Of a DNA stretch of 7,827 nt, positions 1 through 5,267 are shown piece after piece. Source of the DNA: Candidatus Woesearchaeota archaeon. GTDB taxonomy: Archaea; Nanobdellota; Nanobdellia; Woesearchaeales; GW2011-AR9. Under the pieces are notes generated by a model. That model made no database searches. It saw nothing but the letters and a program-made list of their open reading frames with translations, and was not told the origin of the DNA. The stretch spans positions 1-7,827 of the forward strand of contig JACPIL010000057.1 of assembly GCA_016188105.1 (NCBI GenBank). The letters run 5' to 3'. Each line of letters begins with the position of its first letter. Position 1 is the stretch's first letter. A program made the position numbers and the translations under genes.

Positions 1-11
1 AATATATTTTT

Positions 12-1010
12 TCATGAATAACCCTCAGTCAAAATTTCCTTAATACATCCAGGCATAAAATAATTATCCTCATCATACAAGGAACTATTGCCAGTATATT
101 CTTCCCATGAGGCATATAATGCTTTGATTTTGTTTAAATAATCCTGCTTGACCGATTCATCTAAGTACATGAACGGACAGTAGGGAATGAAAGATGAAAC
201 TGTATTAGCGACGAAAACTTCAACTGCCCCATACCCATCACCGCGAAGCCATTTATTGTAATCACTTACTTCGCCAAGTACCTGTCCCGCGACAACAGCG
301 TCTCCTTCTTTGATAGTAAGCTTAATGACGTGATCATAGCCGAAGGTCCACAAAGGGCTTTCCGGCTTGGTAATACCAAATTCATTGTCTCCGGTCTCTT
401 GCAGTTTGATATTTGTTACAATACCATCAGTCATTGCCAGTACTTTCGTGCCGAGCGGAACTATATACGCTGCTTCAGGCGCTACTTTAACGCTGCCGCT
501 GGCATCTAGAACCAATTCGCCAAAATCATGAAAGACTTTAGTATTGTACACTTCTGAGTTCCAAGGATAGGTAAATGTATCAAAAACGAAATCCCCTGCC
601 TTATTGGTTTGAGCATTGTAAAAATCAATTTCAACCCCAATATTCTCTATTTTTGGTTCTTCTTGATCTAAAGTTCCGTTAGTGAAGGTATAGTTATATT
701 CTCTGAATTCTGGAAATTTCATGAGCGGATGACCAATAGAAGAATCAGTATACACAAATGAAAAGTGTTTCTGGCAATAATCATTTTGAGGGCGCCGTAT
801 ACAGTATGCTTCGCAGGTAAAACCATTATCTTTGCAGAATTCCTGGCAAGTACTTTCAGAACAAAGACTGTCAAGCCCATTTTGGAAGATTTCTGAGATT
901 TTACTGCTTTCTTTTTCTCCTTTATCAATTTGAAGATCTTCTTTTTGAACACAACCAACCAAAAATAAAATAAGAACTAGACCTGCAAATAAAATCCCTC
1001 TTTTTTCCAT
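12..1010 (-). CDS. Cys-rich lipoprotein with a degenerate M23-peptidase-like (duplicated hybrid motif) domain
   Basis: This 332-residue predicted secreted protein has a basic N-terminus, a hydrophobic stretch (residues 6-18) and a lipobox-like L17-V-G-C20, so it is probably membrane-anchored through a lipid on C20. A Cys-rich segment follows, with C50, C55, C59, C66, C70 and C79 spaced like a small disulfide knot. Residues about 165-268 resemble the beta barrel of M23 peptidases: PLGTKVLAMTDGIV (185-198) matches the usual 'G-T-V-A-dG-V' strand and KEGDAVVAGQVLGEVSD (234-250) matches the 'GD-V-aGq-ig-vG' turn. The zinc-binding HxH that normally closes the domain is replaced by AVEVFV (262-267), and no clear HxxxD is seen, so peptidase activity is doubtful. 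Two further Cys (C278, C322) lie near the C-terminus. It sits 52 bases downstream of the K+ channel gene on the same strand. The ATG has no Shine-Dalgarno sequence but a TATA-like element lies about 26 bases upstream. The fold call is from motif memory only. Confidence 0.7.
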   Translation of the reverse strand: MEKRGILFAGLVLILFLVGCVQKEDLQIDKGEKESSKISEIFQNGLDSLCSESTCQEFCKDNGFTCEAYCIRRPQNDYCQKHFSFVYTDSSIGHPLMKFPEFREYNYTFTNGTLDQEEPKIENIGVEIDFYNAQTNKAGDFVFDTFTYPWNSEVYNTKVFHDFGELVLDASGSVKVAPEAAYIVPLGTKVLAMTDGIVTNIKLQETGDNEFGITKPESPLWTFGYDHVIKLTIKEGDAVVAGQVLGEVSDYNKWLRGDGYGAVEVFVANTVSSFIPYCPFMYLDESVKQDYLNKIKALYASWEEYTGNSSLYDEDNYFMPGCIKEILTEGYS

Positions 1011-1032
1011 GGAGAGATCATTTCTTTCAAGC

Positions 1033-1039
1033 TTAATAA
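1033..1039 (-). promoter_or_regulatory. Possible TATA box for the lipoprotein gene
   Basis: On the minus strand this reads TTATTAA, centred 26 bases before the ATG at 1010. The same spacing recurs at other genes here and fits a leaderless transcript. The evidence is weak because the whole gap is AT-rich. Confidence 0.35.
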
Positions 1040-1062
1040 GATTTTCTTTTTAATTGAGATTA

Positions 1063-1383
1063 CTATTTCTTCTTCCCAAACAAAGAATTTTTGGCTCTCT
1101 GCAAAAAATCCTTTTCATGTTTTGCTAAAAGGCCGGAGCCGATAACTGTAAGCGAAACTAAGCTGATAGAAACTCCTGAGAGGATATAGAACGATACTAA
1201 AATTCGGGAAAGGTCGGTAGTAGGATACAAATCGCCATACCCTACTGTAGTTATCGTGGCAACAGAAAAATAAAATGCCTGCACCCAGCTCCATGCTTCT
1301 AAGCGGTGGAAAAGCAGTGTTCCGATAACGATCCAAGTGAAAAGAGCTGAGACAGCTACAAGGATCTTAGAATATGTTTTCAC
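1063..1383 (-). CDS. Minimal two-transmembrane K+ channel (Ion_trans_2 family)
   Basis: This 106-residue protein is a bare K+ channel pore subunit, expected to tetramerise in the cytoplasmic membrane. It has TM1 (about 5-25), a pore helix (about 33-45), the selectivity filter T46-V-G-Y-G-D51, and TM2 (about 58-88) with G70 as a possible gating hinge. A short basic tail ends in GKKK. There is no RCK/TrkA-N nucleotide-binding domain and no voltage sensor, so it resembles KcsA-type pores and is shorter than most prokaryotic channels. The start codon is GTG at 1383. An in-frame TAA lies about 15 bases upstream and no early ATG follows, so GTG is the only reasonable start. A TATA-like element centred about 25 bases upstream suggests a leaderless mRNA. 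It is divergent from the small gene at 1484 and could be co-transcribed with the lipoprotein gene downstream. Confidence 0.92.
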   Translation of the reverse strand: MKTYSKILVAVSALFTWIVIGTLLFHRLEAWSWVQAFYFSVATITTVGYGDLYPTTDLSRILVSFYILSGVSISLVSLTVIGSGLLAKHEKDFLQRAKNSLFGKKK

Positions 1384-1400
1384 GACTATTCTATTTTCTT

Positions 1401-1412
1401 AAAATTTATAAA
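1401..1412 (-). promoter_or_regulatory. TATA box for the K+ channel gene
   Basis: The minus strand reads TTTATAAATTTT, centred about 25 bases upstream of the GTG start at 1383. That spacing places transcription initiation at or next to the start codon. Confidence 0.5.
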
Positions 1413-1452
1413 ACTATCTTTGCTAATCTGCTATTTTATCCATCACAACAAA

Positions 1453-1461
1453 CCTTAAATA
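1453..1461 (+). promoter_or_regulatory. BRE/TATA-type promoter of the small gene at 1484
   Basis: CCTTAAATA lies 31 bases before the ATG at 1484, counted from its first C. The surrounding 10-mer AAACCTTAAA (1450-1459) recurs at 2641-2650 with exactly the same distance to a start codon, which supports it as a real promoter for a leaderless transcript. Confidence 0.6.
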
Positions 1462-1483
1462 GCTAAACATTTTCCTTTTTACC

Positions 1484-1660
1484 ATGAACAATCAAAAACA
1501 ACCAGTAAAGAAAGATGGTGCTTCTATCTTTGTCGCATCGATGCTGCAAAGCGCGCAGGACAACAAGGAAGTCAAACCGCAAACCAGGTATGACAATGTT
1601 GATCCTCAAGAGATCGACAAACTGATGGCTAACATCAAGAAAGGACTAGCCAGGAAGTAA
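1484..1660 (+). CDS. Small hypothetical protein, 58 residues
   Basis: This is an ATG-to-TAA frame of 58 codons, and I do not recognise a family. The protein begins MNNQKQPVKKDGASIFVASM and ends in IKKGLARK. It is polar and charged, with a basic N-terminal segment, a short hydrophobic patch (ASIFVASML, 13-21), an acidic turn (YDNVDPQEID, 36-45) and a probably helical, Lys-rich C-terminal end. It has no signal peptide, membrane helix or Cys. Three things support it as a real gene: a promoter-like AAACCTTAAA at the same 34-base distance as in the AbrB-PhoU gene, a third-position pattern richer in G and C than the flanks, and an oligo-T stretch about 30 bases after the stop. It may be a small nucleic-acid- or protein-binding factor, but nothing in the sequence shows that. 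Confidence 0.68.
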   Translation: MNNQKQPVKKDGASIFVASMLQSAQDNKEVKPQTRYDNVDPQEIDKLMANIKKGLARK

Positions 1661-1689
1661 TTCTGGACTACCAACAATTATTTAAACTA

Positions 1690-1707
1690 TTTTTCTATTT
1701 ATTTCTA
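1690..1707 (+). terminator. Oligo-T terminator after the small gene
   Basis: TTTTTCTATTTATTTCT, starting about 30 bases after the stop at 1660, is the kind of U-rich run that ends archaeal transcripts without needing a hairpin. Confidence 0.4.
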
Positions 1708-1739
1708 TAAATGAGAATTCTTTCCGGTGAAGAAGCAAG

Positions 1740-1748
1740 AAAAAAAAA
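1740..1748 (-). terminator. Oligo-U terminator of the TrpF-like gene
   Basis: Nine A residues on the plus strand give a run of nine U in the minus-strand transcript. The run begins one base after the TGA stop at 1750-1752, as expected for an archaeal intrinsic terminator. Confidence 0.55.
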
Positions 1749-1749
1749 C

Positions 1750-2547
1750 TCATCCATAAAACTTTTCACCGATCCTAACACCATAAGAAGCTGAATCTAT
1801 GTATTTAGCAGTTTTTACATAATGTAATCCCGTTTTATCATCTGTTCTCAACTGTCCTTGCGCGTCTATACAAAAAAAATCTCCAATGGCATCATAAACT
1901 TTCTTCATTATTTCTCTGACATTATCTCCGTTTAATCCTCCGGCAACTCCTATTCTCGTATTAGGCATAGAATCATGTAATATCTTAACAAGCCCTAAAT
2001 GTTCATCAGAGATCTCTTGACCTTTACCGCCTGACGGGTCTATCAAACAATACTGAACTAAGTCCCCATATTCTATCGCTCTTTGCGAATCTTTCAAGGC
2101 TTCCTTTGGAAGCTGTAATACAACATCCATTTCCGGAAATTCTTTCCTGATTGCCTCAATTTGATCCGTATCCGGCCACTCCATATTAATTTGAACAGCT
2201 CTACAATAATCTTTCTCATACATGTCACCAATTGAAAATACTCTTTTAACTTCTTCTGCAAGAGCTTTTCTGTTTTCGGTGAAGTAATGTATCATCGGTA
2301 TTGCTCCATGAGGAGTATATCTTGCTAGGCAGTCTAAAACTTCTGCTCTAGGAGATTGTTCTCCTTGACTTCTTCTGTCTGCTAATCTCTTTGAAGAACA
2401 TAAAAAACCAAACATAGGTACATGGTACTTTGCGGTATGACCCGCCTCTGGTCCCAAGAAACCATGTTCCAAAAATTGTTCTGCGACTGTTCTTACTTCA
2501 CGATCTTCTTTAAATCCGGTTATTCCAACATATGCAATCGGTCTCAT
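1750..2547 (-). CDS. TrpF-like TIM-barrel protein lacking the catalytic Cys
   Basis: This 265-residue protein resembles phosphoribosylanthranilate isomerase (TrpF), a TIM-barrel enzyme of tryptophan synthesis. YVGITGF (6-12) aligns with the first TrpF strand (usually KICGIT). LIDPSGGKG (168-176) aligns with the catalytic-Asp loop (LLD-GGTG), and IGVAGGLNGDNV (199-210) with the phosphate-binding AGGL-x-NV loop. The general base Asp is kept (D170), but the general acid Cys7 is V7, and the SGVE-type final phosphate loop is not recognisable (the region reads CIDAQGQ, 226-232). It may therefore be a different isomerase, a binding protein or a diverged paralogue. No other trp gene is visible. The start is set at 2547 rather than the ATG at 2562, because GGAGGT (2555-2560) is a good Shine-Dalgarno sequence for 2547 and overlaps the upstream ATG. 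It is divergent from the AbrB-PhoU gene across an inverted-repeat cluster. The fold call is fairly firm, the substrate unknown. Confidence 0.68.
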   Translation of the reverse strand: MRPIAYVGITGFKEDREVRTVAEQFLEHGFLGPEAGHTAKYHVPMFGFLCSSKRLADRRSQGEQSPRAEVLDCLARYTPHGAIPMIHYFTENRKALAEEVKRVFSIGDMYEKDYCRAVQINMEWPDTDQIEAIRKEFPEMDVVLQLPKEALKDSQRAIEYGDLVQYCLIDPSGGKGQEISDEHLGLVKILHDSMPNTRIGVAGGLNGDNVREIMKKVYDAIGDFFCIDAQGQLRTDDKTGLHYVKTAKYIDSASYGVRIGEKFYG

Positions 2548-2554
2548 ATTAATT

Positions 2555-2560
2555 ACCTCC
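2555..2560 (-). promoter_or_regulatory. Consensus Shine-Dalgarno sequence of the TrpF-like gene
   Basis: The minus strand reads GGAGGT followed by 7 bases and then ATG (2547). This fixes the start at 2547. It is the only strong ribosome binding site in the window; the other genes look leaderless or have weak sites. Confidence 0.75.
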
Positions 2561-2595
2561 ATGCAAAAGAACGATATCGGAAGAAGTTAAACTTT

Positions 2596-2633
2596 TAGCT
2601 TAAGCTATATATATTAGCTTAATTAGTTAAGCT
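2596..2633. promoter_or_regulatory. Cluster of AGCTTAA inverted repeats in a divergent promoter (candidate operator)
   Basis: Two dyads share the half-site AGCTTAA. The first is the perfect 12-base palindrome TAGCTTAAGCTA at 2596-2607. The second is AGCTTAA-TTAG-TTAAGCT at 2616-2633. Their centres are 23 bases apart and they flank the TATATATAT tract that is the likely TATA box of the minus-strand TrpF-like gene. The second dyad ends just upstream of the TATA box of the AbrB-PhoU gene. A dimeric regulator bound here could control both genes; the product of the 2675 gene is one candidate, by inference only. Confidence 0.55.
2606..2615 (-). promoter_or_regulatory. TATA box of the TrpF-like gene
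   Basis: The minus strand reads AATATATATA, centred about 63 bases before the start at 2547. This predicts a 5' leader of roughly 35-40 bases, which agrees with the Shine-Dalgarno sequence found there. Confidence 0.5.
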
Positions 2634-2643
2634 TTGCACAAAA

Positions 2644-2652
2644 CCTTAAAAA
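2644..2652 (+). promoter_or_regulatory. BRE/TATA-type promoter of the AbrB-PhoU gene
   Basis: CCTTAAAAA starts 31 bases before the ATG at 2675 and lies within AAACCTTAAA (2641-2650), a 10-mer shared at identical spacing with the small gene at 1484. It implies a leaderless transcript. Confidence 0.6.
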
Positions 2653-2674
2653 GAACAGTTGATTTAGATTTCAA

Positions 2675-3553
2675 ATGTTAAGAAAATTGATCAAACTCTC
2701 TCCATCGACATCAGTAATTTCTTTGCCATCAAATTGGATTAAATCAAACAATCTTAAGAAAGGAACATCCTTGTCTGTGGAAGTAAATGAAAACAGGATT
2801 ATTGTTTCTCCTCAACAAACTGAGATTCACAAAGAAATTCAGATAGATATTTCAAAGTTCGACGGAAGATTGATGTGGGTTGCAATTGATACTGCTTATA
2901 CTGCAGGATATGATTCAATAATCATTAAAACTAAAGATGCTGAGCAGAGTTCTTATATGACCAAAGTAGTCAGATATTTTCCTGGCATGATGATCATCGA
3001 TGAGCGCAAAACCCATGTCCATTTTAAGTCGATAGAAGAGTCGCCAACTGATTTAAATAAAATCGTTAACAGAATTTTCAACCTTACTGTTGCTTTATTA
3101 GAAGATTCAATTGAAGCGATTAAATTAAAAGAATGGAATACCTTAATTAAAATTAAATACAGGGATTATGTTATAAATAGTTACGTTAGCTATTGTTTTA
3201 GATCAATAAATAAATTTGGATACTCGCCTTTCTCAAAGATAGGAGTGATCCATACTTTTCTTAAAATAATAGAGATTTTTTCCGATAAACTATGTGTATT
3301 ATTTGAATCAATTGGGAAAGAGAAAGCACGTTCGGTAAAAGTTAACACATTAGATCTTCTCTTAGAGATGTACAATGAATTGCGACAAATTCACTTTAAA
3401 TATTCTGTCGAAAAAATAATCACTTTTGAGCAGGATAGAAAAAAACTGCTAAAAAATATCGGAGAGATGCCCACCTATACGGCACCAGTATTAAATGACT
3501 TAGTCGATTTATTTTTTGCTTTAGAAGAGTTAGAGATGCAATTAAATTCTTGA
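2675..3553 (+). CDS. AbrB/SpoVT domain plus PhoU-like domain regulator
   Basis: This 292-residue protein has an architecture widespread in archaea and usually annotated as a phosphate uptake regulator. Residues 1-46 form a swapped-hairpin AbrB/MazE-type DNA-binding domain: RKLIKLSPSTSVISLPSNWI (3-22), then LKKGTSLSVEV and IIVSP. Residues about 50-115 form a linker region with strands. Residues about 125-290 are mostly helical and amphipathic, consistent with PhoU helical bundles (LNKIVNRIFNLTVALLEDSIEAI near 127-149; NDLVDLFFALEELEMQL at the end). No Pst transporter or phosphate gene is nearby, so the target is unknown. It is divergent from the TrpF-like gene over a repeat-rich promoter that could be its own operator. 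Its stop lies 5 bases from the stop of the convergent Lrp-type gene, so the 3' ends of the two mRNAs probably overlap. No Shine-Dalgarno sequence is present. Confidence 0.8.
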   Translation: MLRKLIKLSPSTSVISLPSNWIKSNNLKKGTSLSVEVNENRIIVSPQQTEIHKEIQIDISKFDGRLMWVAIDTAYTAGYDSIIIKTKDAEQSSYMTKVVRYFPGMMIIDERKTHVHFKSIEESPTDLNKIVNRIFNLTVALLEDSIEAIKLKEWNTLIKIKYRDYVINSYVSYCFRSINKFGYSPFSKIGVIHTFLKIIEIFSDKLCVLFESIGKEKARSVKVNTLDLLLEMYNELRQIHFKYSVEKIITFEQDRKKLLKNIGEMPTYTAPVLNDLVDLFFALEELEMQLNS

Positions 3554-3558
3554 ATCTC

Positions 3559-4542
3559 TTATTTCTCTTCCTCAAACAAATATTCCGGCAGATAGGTTCT
3601 TTTGTAATAATCATATATTTCAATTAAATTAAAACCAGCGATCAGATCACTAAATTCTTCTCTCAACTTACTGATGATATATCTGATCCTGCTTTTGTCC
3701 AATGACTCCAGATCGATCTCCATATCCCAGTCGCCAACGGTTTTATTTAGCTGAATGACTTCTGGATTGTCGTGCAAATAATCTAAGAGTTTGGACTCAT
3801 ATTCTACGTCAAGATTATGGAGTTTCAAAAACAAGCGATTCTTAGTAACGTCTAATTTATTTTTATCGATAAGATATTTGCAGCCGCGGATAATATTTCT
3901 TTTGGTAAGATTTTGTAAGATGGACTTTATGGTTTTGACATTTAAGCCTGCCTCTTTCGCTAATCTGGTGTAGCGGATGGTAGGTTGGTGGAGAAGAACA
4001 CCAAGTACCGCCATTTCATCTGGAGTAAATTCTTCTTTCTCACGATCACCACCGACGATTTTTTGATTATATAAAGTTAATAATTCAGCGCTGTCAACTA
4101 AATATTGCCGAGGATAAATATGGGTGACGATATTCAACACAATCTTATATTCTTTTAGAAGAGGGTTACTGCTGATGATTTTCTTGAATTCTTTGTTAAA
4201 TTTTGAGGGATTTGGAGCGGCAAATTCAACTCCTAAATCAAATTCCCCCACTAATTCGTAGACGGCTAAAACGTAAGGATTTTGACGTAATTCAGCAATA
4301 ACTCTCATTTTGTCTTGTTCTTTGATGTAAACTCCTTTGAAATATACCCGAAAAAGAAGCAATCCAAAATAAGAATAATCAAAAATGTAAAAAGGGTCAT
4401 GTAAAATTCCTTCTTTTTCTAATACTGAGACATTATATTTGAGAATCTGAGGACTTTTCTTCACCAATCTGGCCATTTCCTTAAAACTCATGCGCGCATT
4501 CTCTGAACGGAGAAAGATCAAAGTATGGTTTAGGGGGTTCAT
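3559..4542 (-). CDS. Tandem Lrp/AsnC-type transcriptional regulator (two HTH-RAM units)
   Basis: This 327-residue protein is about twice the length of a usual Lrp/AsnC regulator and is built from two copies of the family unit. Copy 1 has a winged HTH at about 5-50 (SFKEMARLVKKSPQILKYNV-, then LEKEGIL) and a RAM-like alpha/beta domain at about 60-145, with VGEFDLGVEF at 98-107. Copy 2 has an HTH at about 173-222 (TRLAKEAGLNVKTIKSILQN) and a second RAM-like domain at about 232-315, with VGDWDMEIDL at 269-278. The matching G-[ED]-[FW]-D motifs lie 171 residues apart, which shows the duplication. Such a monomer could mimic an Lrp dimer. The effector is unknown. It is divergent from the diadenylate cyclase-like gene (106-base gap) and convergent with the AbrB-PhoU gene. 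A TATA-like palindrome upstream may serve as promoter and autoregulatory site. Confidence 0.78.
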   Translation of the reverse strand: MNPLNHTLIFLRSENARMSFKEMARLVKKSPQILKYNVSVLEKEGILHDPFYIFDYSYFGLLLFRVYFKGVYIKEQDKMRVIAELRQNPYVLAVYELVGEFDLGVEFAAPNPSKFNKEFKKIISSNPLLKEYKIVLNIVTHIYPRQYLVDSAELLTLYNQKIVGGDREKEEFTPDEMAVLGVLLHQPTIRYTRLAKEAGLNVKTIKSILQNLTKRNIIRGCKYLIDKNKLDVTKNRLFLKLHNLDVEYESKLLDYLHDNPEVIQLNKTVGDWDMEIDLESLDKSRIRYIISKLREEFSDLIAGFNLIEIYDYYKRTYLPEYLFEEEK

Positions 4543-4557
4543 ATAGCTATTTTCTTT

Positions 4558-4573
4558 TATTTATTAATAAATA
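4558..4573 (-). promoter_or_regulatory. TATA-like 16-base palindrome upstream of the Lrp-type gene
   Basis: TATTTATTAATAAATA is a perfect palindrome centred about 24 bases before the ATG at 4542, where the TATA box of a leaderless gene should lie. Lrp-family proteins bind palindromes of about this size, so autorepression is possible. AT-richness makes chance symmetry plausible. Confidence 0.4.
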
Positions 4574-4615
4574 TTACGTATTTTTTACCAAAAAAGAAAA
4601 AAATAAGCTCCAAAG

Positions 4616-4625
4616 AATATAAATA
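4616..4625 (+). promoter_or_regulatory. TATA box of the diadenylate cyclase-like gene
   Basis: AATATAAATA is centred about 28 bases before the ATG at 4649, giving a leaderless or nearly leaderless mRNA. Confidence 0.55.
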
Positions 4626-4648
4626 TAGGAAAAGGTATACTGATAGAT

Positions 4649-5251
4649 ATGGATAGGAGCATTAATCTAGGGGAGTTCTCAGAATTAGAAAATACTTTAT
4701 ATTCTCTACTCGATCATATGCGAAAAAGTGAAGTAGAACAGGCAGCATACGAAGGCAGAAAATACCAGCTTCATGGTCTTTGCGCCGTGCAGGGATATGA
4801 TCCAAAACTACATGCTTCTTATTTCAAAATTCCCGGCGTTAAATTTGGAGGAGAGGATATTTTTCAAGATCAACAAATTTCTTTATATGATTTGGGGGCT
4901 CTCGCTGCGCTTCAGGAAGCAATGGAGATCGATGGAGCAATTCTCATCGGAAAAGATGGCAGATTAATGCACAGCGGCAAATTTATGCTTCCAGATTTTA
5001 GTATTTATGAACGGCACCAAGGAGCTGTGAAAACTTACGAAAGATTGCAAGAAAATGGTGAAGCTGGCACCAGGCACGTAACCGCGGTTGCTCTTTCTGC
5101 TTTACTTCCAGAATTAACTTTTACTACTCTCAAGAGTGATCGTGATGACCTTCGACAAATTAGAGGAGGGTATATTGTACGTTCAACGGTTCCCGGAGAA
5201 GTTAATTATAAAGTTCCAACCCTTTATCAGCAAGATCTAGAAGCAGTTTAA
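4649..5251 (+). CDS. Diadenylate cyclase-like (DisA_N/DAC domain) protein, predicted c-di-AMP synthase
   Basis: This 200-residue soluble protein matches the DAC domain that joins two ATP into cyclic di-AMP. The order of motifs fits: an approach helix DLGALAALQEAME (81-93), the metal-binding D95-G96-A97 in IDGAILIGKDGRL, a MLPD segment (113-116), then the nucleotide-binding G140-T141-R142-H143, and a final strand RGGYIVRS (172-179). Three features depart from the bacterial pattern. The RHR triplet reads R142-H143-V144. About 24 residues separate MLPD from GTRH. The usual SE motif before the end reads SDRDD (163-167). It has no membrane helices, unlike DacA, and no DNA-binding tail, unlike DisA, so it is closer in size to a stand-alone archaeal enzyme. 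Residues 1-75 are of unknown fold. The partner genes are a divergent Lrp-type regulator and, 16 bases on, the convergent copper cluster. A K+ channel lies 3.3 kb away. Activity is inferred from motifs only. Confidence 0.72.
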   Translation: MDRSINLGEFSELENTLYSLLDHMRKSEVEQAAYEGRKYQLHGLCAVQGYDPKLHASYFKIPGVKFGGEDIFQDQQISLYDLGALAALQEAMEIDGAILIGKDGRLMHSGKFMLPDFSIYERHQGAVKTYERLQENGEAGTRHVTAVALSALLPELTFTTLKSDRDDLRQIRGGYIVRSTVPGEVNYKVPTLYQQDLEAV

Positions 5252-5264
5252 AGGATTTTTCCTT
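5251..5264. terminator. Small hairpin in the convergent gap, possible bidirectional terminator
   Basis: AAGGA-TTTT-TCCTT forms a 5-base stem overlapping the end of the TAA at 5249-5251, and lies between two converging genes only 16 bases apart. The T5 run (5256-5260) gives a short U tract to the plus-strand mRNA. The stem is weak. Confidence 0.3.
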
Positions 5265-5267
5265 ATT

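Noticed and set aside
719..958. 79-codon minus-strand frame inside the lipoprotein gene
   Set aside because: It is an out-of-frame overlap with the lipoprotein gene, Lys-rich because of AT-rich sequence, with no promoter of its own.
1725..1771. Inverted repeat CGGTGAA (1725-1731) and TTCACCG (1765-1771)
   Set aside because: The 7-base arms are separated by 33 bases and one arm lies in coding sequence; the oligo-U run already explains termination, so this is probably chance.
2560..2562. ATG at 2562 as the start of the TrpF-like gene
   Set aside because: It overlaps the GGAGGT that is correctly placed for the ATG at 2547, and the five extra residues do not match the start of TrpF-type barrels.
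2572..2579. CGATATCG palindrome in the TrpF-like leader
   Set aside because: An 8-base perfect palindrome is expected by chance at this scale and has no second copy nearby.
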